In this document: piece after piece, positions 28,963 through 37,747 of the stretch | Layout: each line of letters begins with the position of its first letter | Position numbering within the stretch: the stretch's first letter is position 1 | Source: Dehalogenimonas lykanthroporepellens BL-DC-9 | GTDB lineage: Bacteria > Chloroflexota > Dehalococcoidia > Dehalococcoidales > Dehalococcoidaceae | Length of the DNA stretch: 64,000 bases | Reading direction: 5' to 3' | Assembly: GCA_000143165.1 (NCBI GenBank) | Contig: CP002084.1 | Span: 620,001 to 684,000, forward strand | Program-made: the position numbers and the translations under genes | The notes under the pieces: model-generated | Databases searched by the model: none | Told to the model about the DNA's origin: nothing | The model's input: the letters and a program-made list of their open reading frames with translations, nothing else

Positions 28963-29151
28963 ATGCCAGTTTACGAATATAAGTGTAATCAATGCCAGTC
29001 CAGATTCGAATTACTCAGGCGGTTATCCGATAAGTCGGATATTAAGTGTAATCGGTGCGGCTCTACAGATGTAGAGAGAATAATTTCCAATTTTGCCTGC
29101 GGCGGCAGTTCTTATGGGGTTTCCGGATGTTCCCCGAGTTCATTCTCCTGA
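28963..29151 (+). CDS. FmdB-family zinc ribbon protein
   Basis: This 62-residue protein is a single zinc ribbon of the FmdB family, named for a putative regulator of formamidase genes; the true role is mostly unknown. It starts MPVYEYKCNQCQSRFEL, with a CxxC pair and a second CNRCGS pair about 21 residues later. The tail is rich in Gly, Ser and Cys. GAGGAGG lies 7 bases before the ATG, one of the best ribosome binding sites in the window. It is divergent from the ygiQ-type gene and ends before a strong bidirectional terminator. Confidence 0.85.
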   Translation: MPVYEYKCNQCQSRFELLRRLSDKSDIKCNRCGSTDVERIISNFACGGSSYGVSGCSPSSFS

Positions 29152-29162
29152 GGTTGATGAAA

Positions 29163-29179
29163 AAGGCCGGTTCGGCCTT
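29163..29179 (+). terminator. Hairpin after fmdB
   Basis: AAGGCCG (29163-29169) and CGGCCTT (29173-29179) form a 7-bp stem with loop GTT. It is followed by ATAAAA rather than T residues and probably acts together with the larger terminator just downstream. Confidence 0.4.
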
Positions 29180-29184
29180 ATAAA

Positions 29185-29220
29185 AGAAAAGCGGCTCTCG
29201 CTTAGAATAGCCGCTTTTCT
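29185..29220. terminator. Bidirectional terminator between fmdB and sufB
   Basis: AGAAAAGCGGCT (29185-29196) pairs perfectly with AGCCGCTTTTCT (29209-29220). The A-rich and T-rich flanks give a U-tract on both strands, so it can serve fmdB (plus) and the suf operon (minus). Confidence 0.85.
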
Positions 29221-29235
29221 TTATGGAAATTTAAT

Positions 29236-30480
29236 TTACAAAGCATCGCTTTCTGATGCTTGAATTGCTTTTTGAAGCTCCATATTGAGTGCTTCCGGCA
29301 AACCTTCGATATCCACTTTTAAAAATCCTCTAATAATCGCCGCAGTGGCTTTATCTCTGGTTAAACCGCGCGCCATCATGTATTCGACCTCTTCTTCGGC
29401 GATCTTGCCTACCGCCGCTTCATGTGACAGATCAACATTAGGAACAGTAGCTTTCAATTCTGGAATGGCATGAATACTGCCGTCATCTTTCAAAATCAAC
29501 CCTCTGCATTCCAAATGCCCTTTGATATCGGCGGCATTCCCCTCCATATAGCCTCGAGAGATTATTTCGCCCCCGGCAGTAATGGCGCGTGCGATCATCT
29601 CCGTTCTGGAACCAGGAGCGTCCAGAAAGGCTCTTGAGCCGAGATCCATGTGCGAACCCGGAGTGGCTACCATAACAGTATTGAATCTGACTGTCGCGTT
29701 TTTTCCGATGCACCGGGCAATCGGTGAGGATTGAATTGAACGAACCGGTTTCATGATGACATAATTGGAAAGGAACAAGCCGTCTTCTTCAATGACAGCC
29801 CCGGTTCGGGGCCTGACTTCGGTTTCCTCACTCCAGTTGTGGATCATACTGAAAGAAACTTTGGCCCCTTTTTTGATATAGAATTCAGATACTCCCAGAT
29901 GTAATCCCATCTCCTGACCATGCGCCACCGAACAACCGGTGATGATATGCAATTCTGAGCCTTCTTCGGCAATGATAATATTGTGCACATCCTGAACCGA
30001 CCAATCATGTTGCAGGTACAGGCATGCCTGGACCGGATATTCTGTTCGCACCCCGGGCAGGGCCCGGATAAAATAACCGTCTGCCATGTTTAATTCAACA
30101 TGAGCCGTGTACTTATCGGCATCGACAGCGACAGCTTTCCACCAATAGTCCTTCAGCCAGTCATAAGTTTGCCAGGCCTGACTAACGCTCATCACTTCGA
30201 TACCTTCCTGAACAGCCCCGAAATGGACCGGTGTGTTGTCCATTTGCACGAATGTACCTGACCGACCGCTACGGTCATCGATCATGACACCGGATTCCAG
30301 CATTCTGGCCTTGTCGGCTTCCTCAATAGACTCCGGATTTTCCAGATAGCCTGAATCAGATTTTTCTGGTACCTGGAAAAGTGTCAAATCGATGTCTTTT
30401 CCCACAGACGCCTTTTTTTTCTCGGCGGCTCTGGCTCGTCCTTTCAACTCTGATTCATCTATCTCTTGCAGGTCTGACAT
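29236..30480 (-). CDS. sufB: SufB/SufD-family Fe-S cluster scaffold protein
   Basis: This 414-residue protein is the only SufBD-type scaffold here. The right-handed beta-helix core is recognisable from IIIAEEGSELHIITGCS, YIKKGAKVSFSMIHNW, GSRAFLDAPGSRTE and the C-terminal HEAAVGKIAEEEVEYMMARGL. It presumably assembles Fe-S clusters in complex with the ATPase SufC. No sufD, sufS, sufU or sufE is adjacent, which matches the two-gene SUF-like minimal system (SMS) described for anaerobic archaea and some anaerobic bacteria. The ATG at 30480 has GGAGAG 8 bases upstream and overlaps the end of sufC by 22 bases. Confidence 0.9.
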   Translation of the reverse strand: MSDLQEIDESELKGRARAAEKKKASVGKDIDLTLFQVPEKSDSGYLENPESIEEADKARMLESGVMIDDRSGRSGTFVQMDNTPVHFGAVQEGIEVMSVSQAWQTYDWLKDYWWKAVAVDADKYTAHVELNMADGYFIRALPGVRTEYPVQACLYLQHDWSVQDVHNIIIAEEGSELHIITGCSVAHGQEMGLHLGVSEFYIKKGAKVSFSMIHNWSEETEVRPRTGAVIEEDGLFLSNYVIMKPVRSIQSSPIARCIGKNATVRFNTVMVATPGSHMDLGSRAFLDAPGSRTEMIARAITAGGEIISRGYMEGNAADIKGHLECRGLILKDDGSIHAIPELKATVPNVDLSHEAAVGKIAEEEVEYMMARGLTRDKATAAIIRGFLKVDIEGLPEALNMELQKAIQASESDAL

Positions 30481-31217
30481 GAAGCGCACTCTCCGTAACC
30501 TTTTTCTTTGACTGTTTCCAGGATTTCGTGAGGGTCACCCTCACAGATAATATTACCGCGATACATAACATAACCGGTCCGGGCGTTAACATAATTCAGA
30601 ATGTGCCCGGTATGAGAAATTATCAAACCACTGCGTGTCCGATTGCGCATCGGGTGAGTTTTACCCAGCAACTCATTGATCAACTCTCCGATCAACGCAA
30701 TGTTTTCCAGGTCTACACCAGATTCTGGTTCATCCAGCAGTACCAGATCGGGGCTCTGAGCCAGCAACTGCAGAAGTTCGGAGCGCTTGGTTTCCCCGCC
30801 CGAAAATCCATGGTTGATATCTCTATCCAGGAATTCGGTCATATTCGCTTTTTCAGCCAGTTCAAGCAACAGCTCTTCCTGGTTTTGTTCCTGAAAGCAG
30901 GCTTCGACCATCTCGCGAGTCTTAACACCTCTGACAATAGGGGGACGCTGGAAAGACAATCCGATTCCTGCGCGGGCTCTTTCATCAAGCGTCGCATTGG
31001 TCACGTCCTGGCCTTCAAAAAGTATCGTGCCGCCGGTAATCTTGTAACGCGGAAAACCCATAATCGTCATCAGCAGGGTGGTTTTTCCACTTCCATTCGG
31101 ACCATAAATTACATGTGTCTCACCTGCATTAATTTCGAGGTCGATTCCGTGGAGAATTTCCTTGCCATCTACTTCGACCTTCAGACCCGAAATCTGTAAT
31201 AATGTTTCACCAGACAA
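30459..31217 (-). CDS. sufC: SufC Fe-S assembly ATPase
   Basis: SufC is the ABC-type ATPase that drives cluster assembly on SufB. In the 252 residues are Walker A GPNGSGKTTLL, the Q-loop region SFQRPPIVRGV, the signature FSGGETKRSELLQ and Walker B LVLLDEPESGVDLE. There is no membrane domain partner, in line with the soluble SUF role. The C-terminal tail contains three Cys (ECASCQTCKR), unusual for E. coli-type SufC and like the tails of minimal SUF systems. The start is TTG with AGAGG upstream; the tail overlaps the sufB start. Confidence 0.93.
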   Translation of the reverse strand: MSGETLLQISGLKVEVDGKEILHGIDLEINAGETHVIYGPNGSGKTTLLMTIMGFPRYKITGGTILFEGQDVTNATLDERARAGIGLSFQRPPIVRGVKTREMVEACFQEQNQEELLLELAEKANMTEFLDRDINHGFSGGETKRSELLQLLAQSPDLVLLDEPESGVDLENIALIGELINELLGKTHPMRNRTRSGLIISHTGHILNYVNARTGYVMYRGNIICEGDPHEILETVKEKGYGECASCQTCKR

Positions 31218-31246
31218 AGCTAGCCTCTTTTCCTTATATTACCGGT

Positions 31247-31275
31247 ATTATCGGCCGTTTGATGTTACGGGTCAA
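31247..31275 (-). promoter_or_regulatory. sufCB promoter
   Basis: TTGACC (31270-31275) and GATAAT (31247-31252) are 17 bases apart on the minus strand. An imperfect palindrome centred on ACCGGT (about 31236-31253) overlaps the -10 region and could bind a regulator. Confidence 0.6.
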
Positions 31276-31334
31276 CTATCCGGGCACTGAATAATGCTAC
31301 GCTTACCGCTATTTATCATTTTAGCTTTACTGGT

Positions 31335-31363
31335 TTGAACTCGTAAAAGCCTTCGGATATAAT
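31335..31363 (+). promoter_or_regulatory. aspS promoter
   Basis: TTGAAC (31335-31340) and a perfect TATAAT (31358-31363) are separated by 17 bases. The predicted leader is about 26 bases and includes a GGCAGG ribosome binding site before the TTG start. Confidence 0.65.
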
Positions 31364-31395
31364 CATCTTTCGTATCATAAAAGGCAGGCAGTATT

Positions 31396-33192
31396 TTGAT
31401 AAAAAGTCATCAGTGTGGTGAACTCACCGCGAATCATATCGATAAGTATGTAACACTGGCTGGCTGGGTGCATCGACGTCGAGACCATGGCAATCTGATC
31501 TTCATAGATCTCAGAGATAGTTCTGGAATAGTACAGGTAGTTTTTAATCCGGAAAAGGCAGAACAGGCCCACCATCTGGCTGAAACTCTCAGAAACGAGT
31601 ATGTCATCAAGCTCGCTGGTGCCGTGTCCCGACGCCCTGAAGGGACGGAAAATGCTCGCATGATAACCGGTCTTGTCGAAGTCATGGCTGATTCGCTGGA
31701 GATATTAAATCCTTCCCGGACTCCTCCTTTCTACATTAATGAAGACGCTGACATCGACGAATCTCTCCGTTTGAAATATCGATATCTGGATTTGAGGCGT
31801 AGTCGAATGGCCGCTAATTTGCGTTTGCGTCATCAGATCATCAACCATATGCGGCAATATCTTGATGCCCGTGGTTTCCTTGAAGTAGAAACGCCGGTTC
31901 TTCTCAAGAGTACCCCAGAAGGTGCCAGAGATTACCTGGTTCCCAGCCGGGTCTATCCCGGCAAATTTTATTCGCTAGCACAATCACCCCAGCAGTTGAA
32001 ACAGCTGTTGATGGTCGCCGGTGTGGAAAAATACTATCAAATTGCCCGCTGTTTTCGTGATGAAGACCTTCGCGCTGATCGTCAGCCTGAATTCACTCAG
32101 CTGGATCTGGAGATGAGCTTTGTCGATGAAGAGGATATGATGGAACTCCTCGAGGGGCTCTTTACCAGCCTGGTTCAGACAGTTACACCTGAAAAGAAAT
32201 TGATTCAACCCTTTCCAAGACTCGATTTTGCCGATATCACGGAGCGTTTCGGTAGTGACAAACCGGATATTCGCTTTGGAATGGAACTGACCGAAATAAC
32301 CGATATTGTTCGAGATTCTTCCTTCGGTGTATTTTCGGGTACAGCCGCTAAGGGCGGGGTGATTAAAGCCATAAATGCTCCCGGTTGCGGTGGATATAAT
32401 AAAAAACAGCTTGAAGAGCTGATTGACAAGTCTAAACAAGCCGGGGCCGCCGGACTTGTCCCGATATCACTTGGTGCGGAACCGGGGGATATTGAGGCGC
32501 TGACTTTCGAACAGGTAAAGTCTGTCGCCGCCAAATACTTAACCTTTGAACAGATATCAGAGATAGCTCGACGCCTTTCAGCCAAACCGGGGGATTTACT
32601 CCTGGTAGTCGCTGACAGACGAGAAGTGGTTAATCATGTACTCGGAGTACTGCGGGCCGAACTGGGTTCCAGACTTGATCTGGCTGATCCCAACGAACTG
32701 GTTTTTGCTTTCGTTACGGGATTCCCGTTGTTCACCTGGGATGAAGAAGAAAAGCGTTGGCAGGCAACACACCATCCTTTTACTTCACCCCGTGAAACTG
32801 ATCTGCCCTTGTTGGAATCCGACCCAGGCAGTGTACACGGTCGCCATTATGACCTTATTCTCAATGGTTATGAAATAGCTGGCGGCAGTATCCGTATCCA
32901 TAGGCCGGGACTTCAGCGACGCGTGTTTGAAATACTTGGCCATTCTGAGGAACGCATTCAATCATTATTTGGCCAGTTGCTGGACGCTTTCGAATATGGA
33001 GCCCCCCCCCATGGCGGTGTCGCTCCCGGGATAGATCGGGTGGTGGCTATTCTGGCAGGTGAACCCACTATTCGCGAAGTTATCGCCTTTCCAAAAAACC
33101 AGGCTGGTATCGATCCAATGTTCGGTTCTCCTTCAGAAGTCTCCCGGTCTCAATTGGACCAGGTTCATATTTCGTTAAACACTAAAGAGTAG
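31396..33192 (+). CDS. aspS: Aspartyl-tRNA synthetase
   Basis: AspRS charges tRNA-Asp, and in many bacteria lacking AsnRS also tRNA-Asn. The 598-residue bacterial form has the OB-fold anticodon domain (VTLAGWVHRRRDHGNLIFIDLRD), class II motif 2 in RCFRDEDLRADRQPEFTQ, a GAD insertion domain in the middle (about residues 290-430), and motif 3 in GGVAPGIDRVVAIL. The start is TTG at 31396; GGCAGG lies 7 bases upstream and the alignment allows no earlier start. Whether it is the discriminating or non-discriminating type cannot be judged here. tig follows after 33 bases. Confidence 0.96.
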   Translation: MIKSHQCGELTANHIDKYVTLAGWVHRRRDHGNLIFIDLRDSSGIVQVVFNPEKAEQAHHLAETLRNEYVIKLAGAVSRRPEGTENARMITGLVEVMADSLEILNPSRTPPFYINEDADIDESLRLKYRYLDLRRSRMAANLRLRHQIINHMRQYLDARGFLEVETPVLLKSTPEGARDYLVPSRVYPGKFYSLAQSPQQLKQLLMVAGVEKYYQIARCFRDEDLRADRQPEFTQLDLEMSFVDEEDMMELLEGLFTSLVQTVTPEKKLIQPFPRLDFADITERFGSDKPDIRFGMELTEITDIVRDSSFGVFSGTAAKGGVIKAINAPGCGGYNKKQLEELIDKSKQAGAAGLVPISLGAEPGDIEALTFEQVKSVAAKYLTFEQISEIARRLSAKPGDLLLVVADRREVVNHVLGVLRAELGSRLDLADPNELVFAFVTGFPLFTWDEEEKRWQATHHPFTSPRETDLPLLESDPGSVHGRHYDLILNGYEIAGGSIRIHRPGLQRRVFEILGHSEERIQSLFGQLLDAFEYGAPPHGGVAPGIDRVVAILAGEPTIREVIAFPKNQAGIDPMFGSPSEVSRSQLDQVHISLNTKE

Positions 33193-33225
33193 TTTATAAT
33201 AATTCATCAAGCGTAAGAGGTATTA

Positions 33226-34662
33226 ATGAAAGTCACCGAAAAGAAGATTGAAGCTTGTCAGGCATGGCTTACCGTTGAATTGGATAGCACCGATATGCAA
33301 CAAGCGCTGGAAAACGCCTATCAAAGGCTGGTAAAGAAGACGGAGGTTCCCGGATTCCGAAAAGGGAAAACGCCTCGCCCCATCTTGGAGCGATACCTAG
33401 GTAAAGAAAGATTCATCGAAGAGTCATTTGATGAGGTACTGCCACAAAAATGCGCTCAAGCCGTAAAAGAACAGGAATTGACCAGCTTCGGTACCCCGAG
33501 TGTCGAAATTATTCAGAATGAACCGGTTGTTTTCAAAGCCAGAGTTCCGTTGCCGCCTAAAGTAACTCTCGGTGACTATAAAGCCATCCGTCTGTCACCT
33601 GAACCTGTAGAAATCAAAGCCGATATAATAGACGGCATGATCAAACAGTTGCGACATGAGAAGGCGACATGGGAACCGGTTGACCGACCTGTTCAGGATG
33701 GTGACCTGGTGGTCATGGATATGGAAAGTTCCATTGACGATGTACCATTCGTCAATCAAAAAGGAATTCAACTAGGTATTAATCTTGAATCCGGGTATCC
33801 AGCACCGGGTTTTTCAGAAGCTATCATCGGACTCAAGCCCGGTGATGCAAAGGAATTCAAACTACGTTACCCGGACGATTTCGCTAAACCTGAGTTAGCC
33901 GGCAAAGAACCGGAATTCAAAGTCGAGTTGTTGGAAGTAAAAGAGGAGAACCTGCCTCCTGAAGATGACGATTTTGTCAGGTCACTCGAAGTAAATATAG
34001 AAACCTTCGTCGAGTTGAAGGAGCGGATTACCGACAATTACCGCAAGCAGTTGGAGAGCCGTAACGAAGAAAAATATGAATCTCAACTGGTCGATGAATT
34101 AGTGAAGATAAGCACCGCCGAGTTTCCACCCAACCTGGTTGACATGGAATATGAAAGGCTGGTCAATCAACAACTTGACCAATGGCAACAACAAGTAGGT
34201 TCAGAGGCTGAGTATCGGGAATTGTTGGGCAGGGTCAACCCTGAGGAACTGGCTAAGAATCTGCGGCCTCAAGCCGAAGAGAGGGTTAAGCGTTCCTTGA
34301 TTCTCGGCCAGTTATCCGCCGAAGAGAAAATAGAAGTTACAGACGAAGACCTTGATATCGAAATAAATACGATACTTGAAAATATTCCGGAGGCTAATCG
34401 GGAAGAACAACGAGCCGCCATGGACAACCCTGAAGCCCGGGATGAAATCATGCAGATTATACTCACTCGAAAAACAATGAACAGATTCAAGGAGATAGCC
34501 GGCGCCCCAGCACCTGCTGAAAAGACCACTGGTGAGGCCGATGATAGCGCACCCAAAGCGAAAAAAGCCGGGACTACTGCTAGACGAAAGCCCCCCGGTG
34601 CTAAAGGTACCCCCAAAAAAGCGACTGAAACAAAACAAACTGAGGAGGTAAAGGAATCATGA
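33226..34662 (+). CDS. tig: Trigger factor with a long charged C-terminal tail
   Basis: Trigger factor is the ribosome-bound chaperone and peptidyl-prolyl isomerase at the exit tunnel. The N-terminal ribosome-binding signature GFRKGKTP lies near residues 44-51. The PPIase domain follows (about 150-240, [14 protein letters not shown] through [13 protein letters not shown]), then the helical substrate-binding domain. The last roughly 45 residues form a low-complexity tail rich in Ala, Lys, Thr, Pro and Glu (segments such as [18 protein letters not shown]), an extension not present in the E. coli protein. AGAGG precedes the ATG and the stop overlaps clpP, the common tig-clpP order. Confidence 0.95.
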   Translation: MKVTEKKIEACQAWLTVELDSTDMQQALENAYQRLVKKTEVPGFRKGKTPRPILERYLGKERFIEESFDEVLPQKCAQAVKEQELTSFGTPSVEIIQNEPVVFKARVPLPPKVTLGDYKAIRLSPEPVEIKADIIDGMIKQLRHEKATWEPVDRPVQDGDLVVMDMESSIDDVPFVNQKGIQLGINLESGYPAPGFSEAIIGLKPGDAKEFKLRYPDDFAKPELAGKEPEFKVELLEVKEENLPPEDDDFVRSLEVNIETFVELKERITDNYRKQLESRNEEKYESQLVDELVKISTAEFPPNLVDMEYERLVNQQLDQWQQQVGSEAEYRELLGRVNPEELAKNLRPQAEERVKRSLILGQLSAEEKIEVTDEDLDIEINTILENIPEANREEQRAAMDNPEARDEIMQIILTRKTMNRFKEIAGAPAPAEKTTGEADDSAPKAKKAGTTARRKPPGAKGTPKKATETKQTEEVKES

Positions 34663-35276
34663 ATGACAAATTATCCGCAACCAATATAATTCCAATGGTC
34701 ATCGAAAGCAGTTCTCGCGGGGAGCGCTCCTTCGATATTTATTCCTTGCTGTTGAAAGAAAGGATTGTGTTTCTGGGTACTGAAATCAATGACCAGGTTG
34801 CCAACACCATCATTGCCCAGCTTTTATTTCTGGACAGAGAAGACCCCGATAAAGATATCAGTCTTTACATACATTCGCCCGGTGGTGTCATTTCCGCTGG
34901 CCTGGCCATTTACGACACCATACAATTGATACGGCCAAAAGTTTCAACGATATGCGTTGGAATGGCCGCCAGTATGGCTACTGTGCTTTTATGTGCAGGT
35001 GCCAAAGGTAAACGATTCGCTTTGCCGAATTCCACCATCCACATGCATCAGGCCATCGGTGGAGCCAGAGGCCAGGCTTCGGATATTGTGATTCAGGCAA
35101 AAGAAATAACCCGTCTTCAGGATATTATCCGGGATATACTCGCTGCCCGCACCGGGCAACCTTTGGATAAAATCATTCATGACACAGACCGCGATTACTA
35201 CCTGAATCCGGTTCAAGCCAAAGAATACGGCCTGATAGATGATATTCTGAAAAAGCCAGAGGATAAGACTACATAA
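34659..35276 (+). CDS. clpP: ATP-dependent Clp protease proteolytic subunit
   Basis: ClpP is the serine protease barrel that degrades unfolded substrates fed by ClpX or ClpA. The catalytic triad is visible as Ser105 in GMAASMA, His130 in IHMHQ and Asp179 in DTDRDYY, with the same spacing as in E. coli. [15 protein letters not shown] is the conserved substrate-binding block. At 205 residues it has the normal length, including a short N-terminal segment. The ATG overlaps the tig stop. No clpX follows; the next gene is convergent. Confidence 0.96.
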   Translation: MNDKLSATNIIPMVIESSSRGERSFDIYSLLLKERIVFLGTEINDQVANTIIAQLLFLDREDPDKDISLYIHSPGGVISAGLAIYDTIQLIRPKVSTICVGMAASMATVLLCAGAKGKRFALPNSTIHMHQAIGGARGQASDIVIQAKEITRLQDIIRDILAARTGQPLDKIIHDTDRDYYLNPVQAKEYGLIDDILKKPEDKTT

Positions 35277-36264
35277 TAAGTTCTTCGTGGTGAATCTGGA
35301 AATATCTGGCTGCTATTCCTGCGGGGTCGGGGAGTGATTCCCTGACCCCGTAGTGCTTCAAACAAGCCTAGGCCACTATATCCCCCACAAATCCTCGTTG
35401 TTCAAGGGATATCCCGTTTAATAAACCGTACAGATATCCGGCGGCGAAAATATCCTGGACACCGGTTGTATCGATGAGATTGGGCCATTTGCGAATGGCT
35501 GATTCAATATTACACTCATACTCGTGGTCCGTAATATAAGTGTTGATACACGCGGCTTTGCCTCTTTTTCTGATCGTGGTTTCCTTTTCACCACAGCTTA
35601 GAAACAACACCAGACTGCCTACTCCAAGGTTCCGACATATTCTAACAGCCTTCCTCCATCCAGTATTGCATAGGATCTCCAGACTCTTCTTATCCACGAA
35701 TAGGACATCAGCCCGCGAGATCAGATTTTGGAATACGGATAATCCCCATTTAGCTTCAACAGATGACACCGCTAAACTTAACATAACATCTTCTGAGGAC
35801 TGACCCACCAATTGTTCCACATGATTGACCTGTTCGGGACTTCCCATCCCGGCCATATGTAATAATCTGGTTTGTCGCAATATTGATTCAACATTGATCT
35901 TGTCACTCTGCAAGTCTTCGTTATACGTTTCCAGATATACTTGGCGAATATCCGTTGCCTTATTATGAACGGTGATGGCCCGGTCAGTAGGGCAAGAACA
36001 ACGTTTTTTTAAAAGGTCTGTGAATATTCCCAAAGAATGGGCATCGTTCAGAAGTTCTTCGCCGATGGTATCGTTGCCTATCTCGCCGACGATGCCACAA
36101 GACATGCCTAATTTATTCAATGCAATGATAGTATTTAGAGAAGGGCCACCGTTGAATCTTGTCGATTGATTGACCATTGCATGGTCAAACGTCTCTTTCC
36201 CGTCCACAACCAGAATTTCCTCGTAACGGGGATTGCCCAAGGCAATAATATCAAATAGTTTCAT
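35269..36264 (-). pseudogene. PfkB-family kinase-like gene interrupted by an in-frame amber codon
   Basis: The protein is a ribokinase/PfkB-fold sugar or nucleoside kinase. NGGPSLNTIIALNKLG near residue 40 and VGEIGNDTIGEELL near 60 are family motifs. The ATP/anion-hole motif near the C-terminus reads DTTGVQD instead of DTTGAGD, keeping the catalytic Asp271 but losing a glycine. Translation stops at TAG 35368-35370 after 298 residues (GDIVA). The same frame continues for 32 more codons to a second TAG at 35269, reading ACLKHYGVRESLP and onward, which looks like the missing C-terminal PfkB helices. The ATG at 36264 overlaps the upstream formyltransferase gene by 14 bases. It may be a recent nonsense allele, a read-through gene or a sequence error. 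Confidence 0.65.
35322..35350. terminator. Strong GC-rich hairpin after clpP
   Basis: CGGGGTCGGGGA (35322-35333) pairs with TCCCTGACCCCG (35339-35350), 12 pairs with one G-T wobble and a five-base loop. No T-tract follows on either strand. On the minus strand it lies inside the conserved frame beyond the amber stop of the PfkB-like gene, so it may be coding-derived rather than a dedicated terminator. Confidence 0.45.
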
Positions 36265-37084
36265 CCAGTTCCGTACGCACCAACCGGTCAATTTCTTTGC
36301 TCAAATCATATCCGCCGGTCAACAATCCTGATTGACTATATACCAGCCCGTTTTCAATCCGTATGGCACCTTCACTTAAGGCTTTTATAGTACTGACCAT
36401 CAAGGGCAGTTCCCGTATCATTCCATGACGCCTTATTTCCCTAAACAAAGGATTCTGTTCGCCATATCTGGTCATAATATCTTTTAAGCTCAGACATTCA
36501 ATGGTCCGCCAGTAATCATCGATGTGACCTACATGCCTGATGGGATAGCGACAAAAACTGATAACGGGCCCTTTGTCCAGTTCAGGCGTAACCAGATGCA
36601 TCATGACACCGGAACTGGTAGAGCCTCGGTCGATAAGTTGCCAGATGACATCCTGCCAGGTTCCTGTCGGACCGCCCGGAGCTGCTGGGTGGAGATTGAT
36701 CAAATCATAGGCGCTACACATTTCGGCTGATACAATCAACATATAGCCGGCCAGTACATTTATATCGGTTTTGGGAAACTCCCCAAGCAATCGCATTATT
36801 TCCCGGTCATAGGCACTACGCCAATCCAAACCTTCAGACGTCTTTACATTCTTTTTGAACTGATTTCGAAATCTCGTGGAAGACAGGTAGCAAACCGGTA
36901 AACGGTGAGATTCCGCCATGGCAATGAACTTATCAGTTTCCGGTGACTCTCCAGGTTCCCGGCTTACGAAGACAAATTGTATTTTGGCCTTGATTTCGCC
37001 GCTTTCAATAGACTTAACTACTGTTTTCAACAAATTACGGGAACCAGGGCCTTTGGCGGTGGAGAACCATCCAATGGAATACAT
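36251..37084 (-). CDS. PurN-like formyltransferase
   Basis: This 277-residue protein belongs to the formyltransferase fold shared by PurN (GAR transformylase) and Fmt. The N-terminal phosphate loop is GPGSRNLLKTVV, as in PurN. The catalytic Asn and His are in INLHPAAPGGPTG, and the Asp is in the block HLVTPELDKGPVISF. It is about 70 residues longer than PurN, with a C-terminal segment of unknown fold. It may be the PurN of this organism, which is otherwise missing from the purine cluster, but the neighbours (PHP phosphoesterase and PfkB-like kinase) allow another substrate. Confidence 0.72.
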   Translation of the reverse strand: MYSIGWFSTAKGPGSRNLLKTVVKSIESGEIKAKIQFVFVSREPGESPETDKFIAMAESHRLPVCYLSSTRFRNQFKKNVKTSEGLDWRSAYDREIMRLLGEFPKTDINVLAGYMLIVSAEMCSAYDLINLHPAAPGGPTGTWQDVIWQLIDRGSTSSGVMMHLVTPELDKGPVISFCRYPIRHVGHIDDYWRTIECLSLKDIMTRYGEQNPLFREIRRHGMIRELPLMVSTIKALSEGAIRIENGLVYSQSGLLTGGYDLSKEIDRLVRTELDETI

Positions 37085-37747
37085 CTACGGTTTTTTCACT
37101 TTACGCGTCAATTTACGAGCCATGCTCCCGATATGAATAAGAGGGCTACGGTTATGCCCGAAGTGACTCGCCTTCTTCAAACCTTCAAGAAACTCTGCTT
37201 TATTGGTAAAATTCGGCATCTTGAGGTAAACACTCCCGATTTCCCCCTGACTGTGAGCGTCACTGCCGGCGGTTTTTGGTAATCCATAACGTTCGGCGAA
37301 TTTTACAGCCTGTCTTGAACTTGATTTGAACATATATCGTGCGTTCATCACTTCAAGAACGTCTATCTGTTGTGTTTCAGCCAGGTTTTTCAATGTGCGA
37401 CTCTCCAAAGCGGAGCTTCTTACCGGGTCGAACGGGTGTGGAACACAGATCAATCCATCTTGTTCCCTTATGGCCTTGATTGTCCATTCGACCGAATTGC
37501 CTGAAGGAATGGTTTGCTTCAAAAACATTCCCATAATCTCCCCGTGATGTGTCAGAATTTCCTCCGCAACTATTACCTGAAACGGTGGTCGTGTCTCTAG
37601 AAATTCCAGAGCCCCTTCAATTGTACCGTGGTCGGCAATGGCTATAGCATCCAGTCCCACTTGACGGCATTTGGACGTCAACTCTTCAAAGGTAGTATTG
37701 GCATCAGGGGAGTGGAATGTGTGTATGTGCAGATCGACTTTGATCAA
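37085..37747 (-). CDS. PHP-domain metal-dependent phosphoesterase
   Basis: The 220-residue protein is a complete PHP domain. Metal ligands are visible in order: DLHIHTFHSPDA, IADHGTIEG, a Glu and His in AEEILTHHGEIMG, VPHPFDP, and GSDAHSQGEIG at the C-terminal side. Relatives include histidinol phosphatase, RNase AM/YciV-type 5'-3' exonucleases and nucleoside-bisphosphate phosphatases; the DHGTIEG motif is closest to the last two groups, but the substrate cannot be fixed. It overlaps the peptidase gene by four bases and abuts the formyltransferase-like gene. Confidence 0.83.
   Translation of the reverse strand: MIKVDLHIHTFHSPDANTTFEELTSKCRQVGLDAIAIADHGTIEGALEFLETRPPFQVIVAEEILTHHGEIMGMFLKQTIPSGNSVEWTIKAIREQDGLICVPHPFDPVRSSALESRTLKNLAETQQIDVLEVMNARYMFKSSSRQAVKFAERYGLPKTAGSDAHSQGEIGSVYLKMPNFTNKAEFLEGLKKASHFGHNRSPLIHIGSMARKLTRKVKKP

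Noticed and set aside
30528-31199. A 223-codon open frame on the plus strand
   Set aside because: It is antisense to sufC, which has all ABC ATPase motifs; no ribosome binding site or family features.
35368-35370. Pyrrolysine as the explanation for the in-frame TAG in the PfkB-like gene
   Set aside because: No pyl genes are visible in this window and PfkB kinases have no known need for pyrrolysine; nonsense mutation, read-through or sequence error are simpler.
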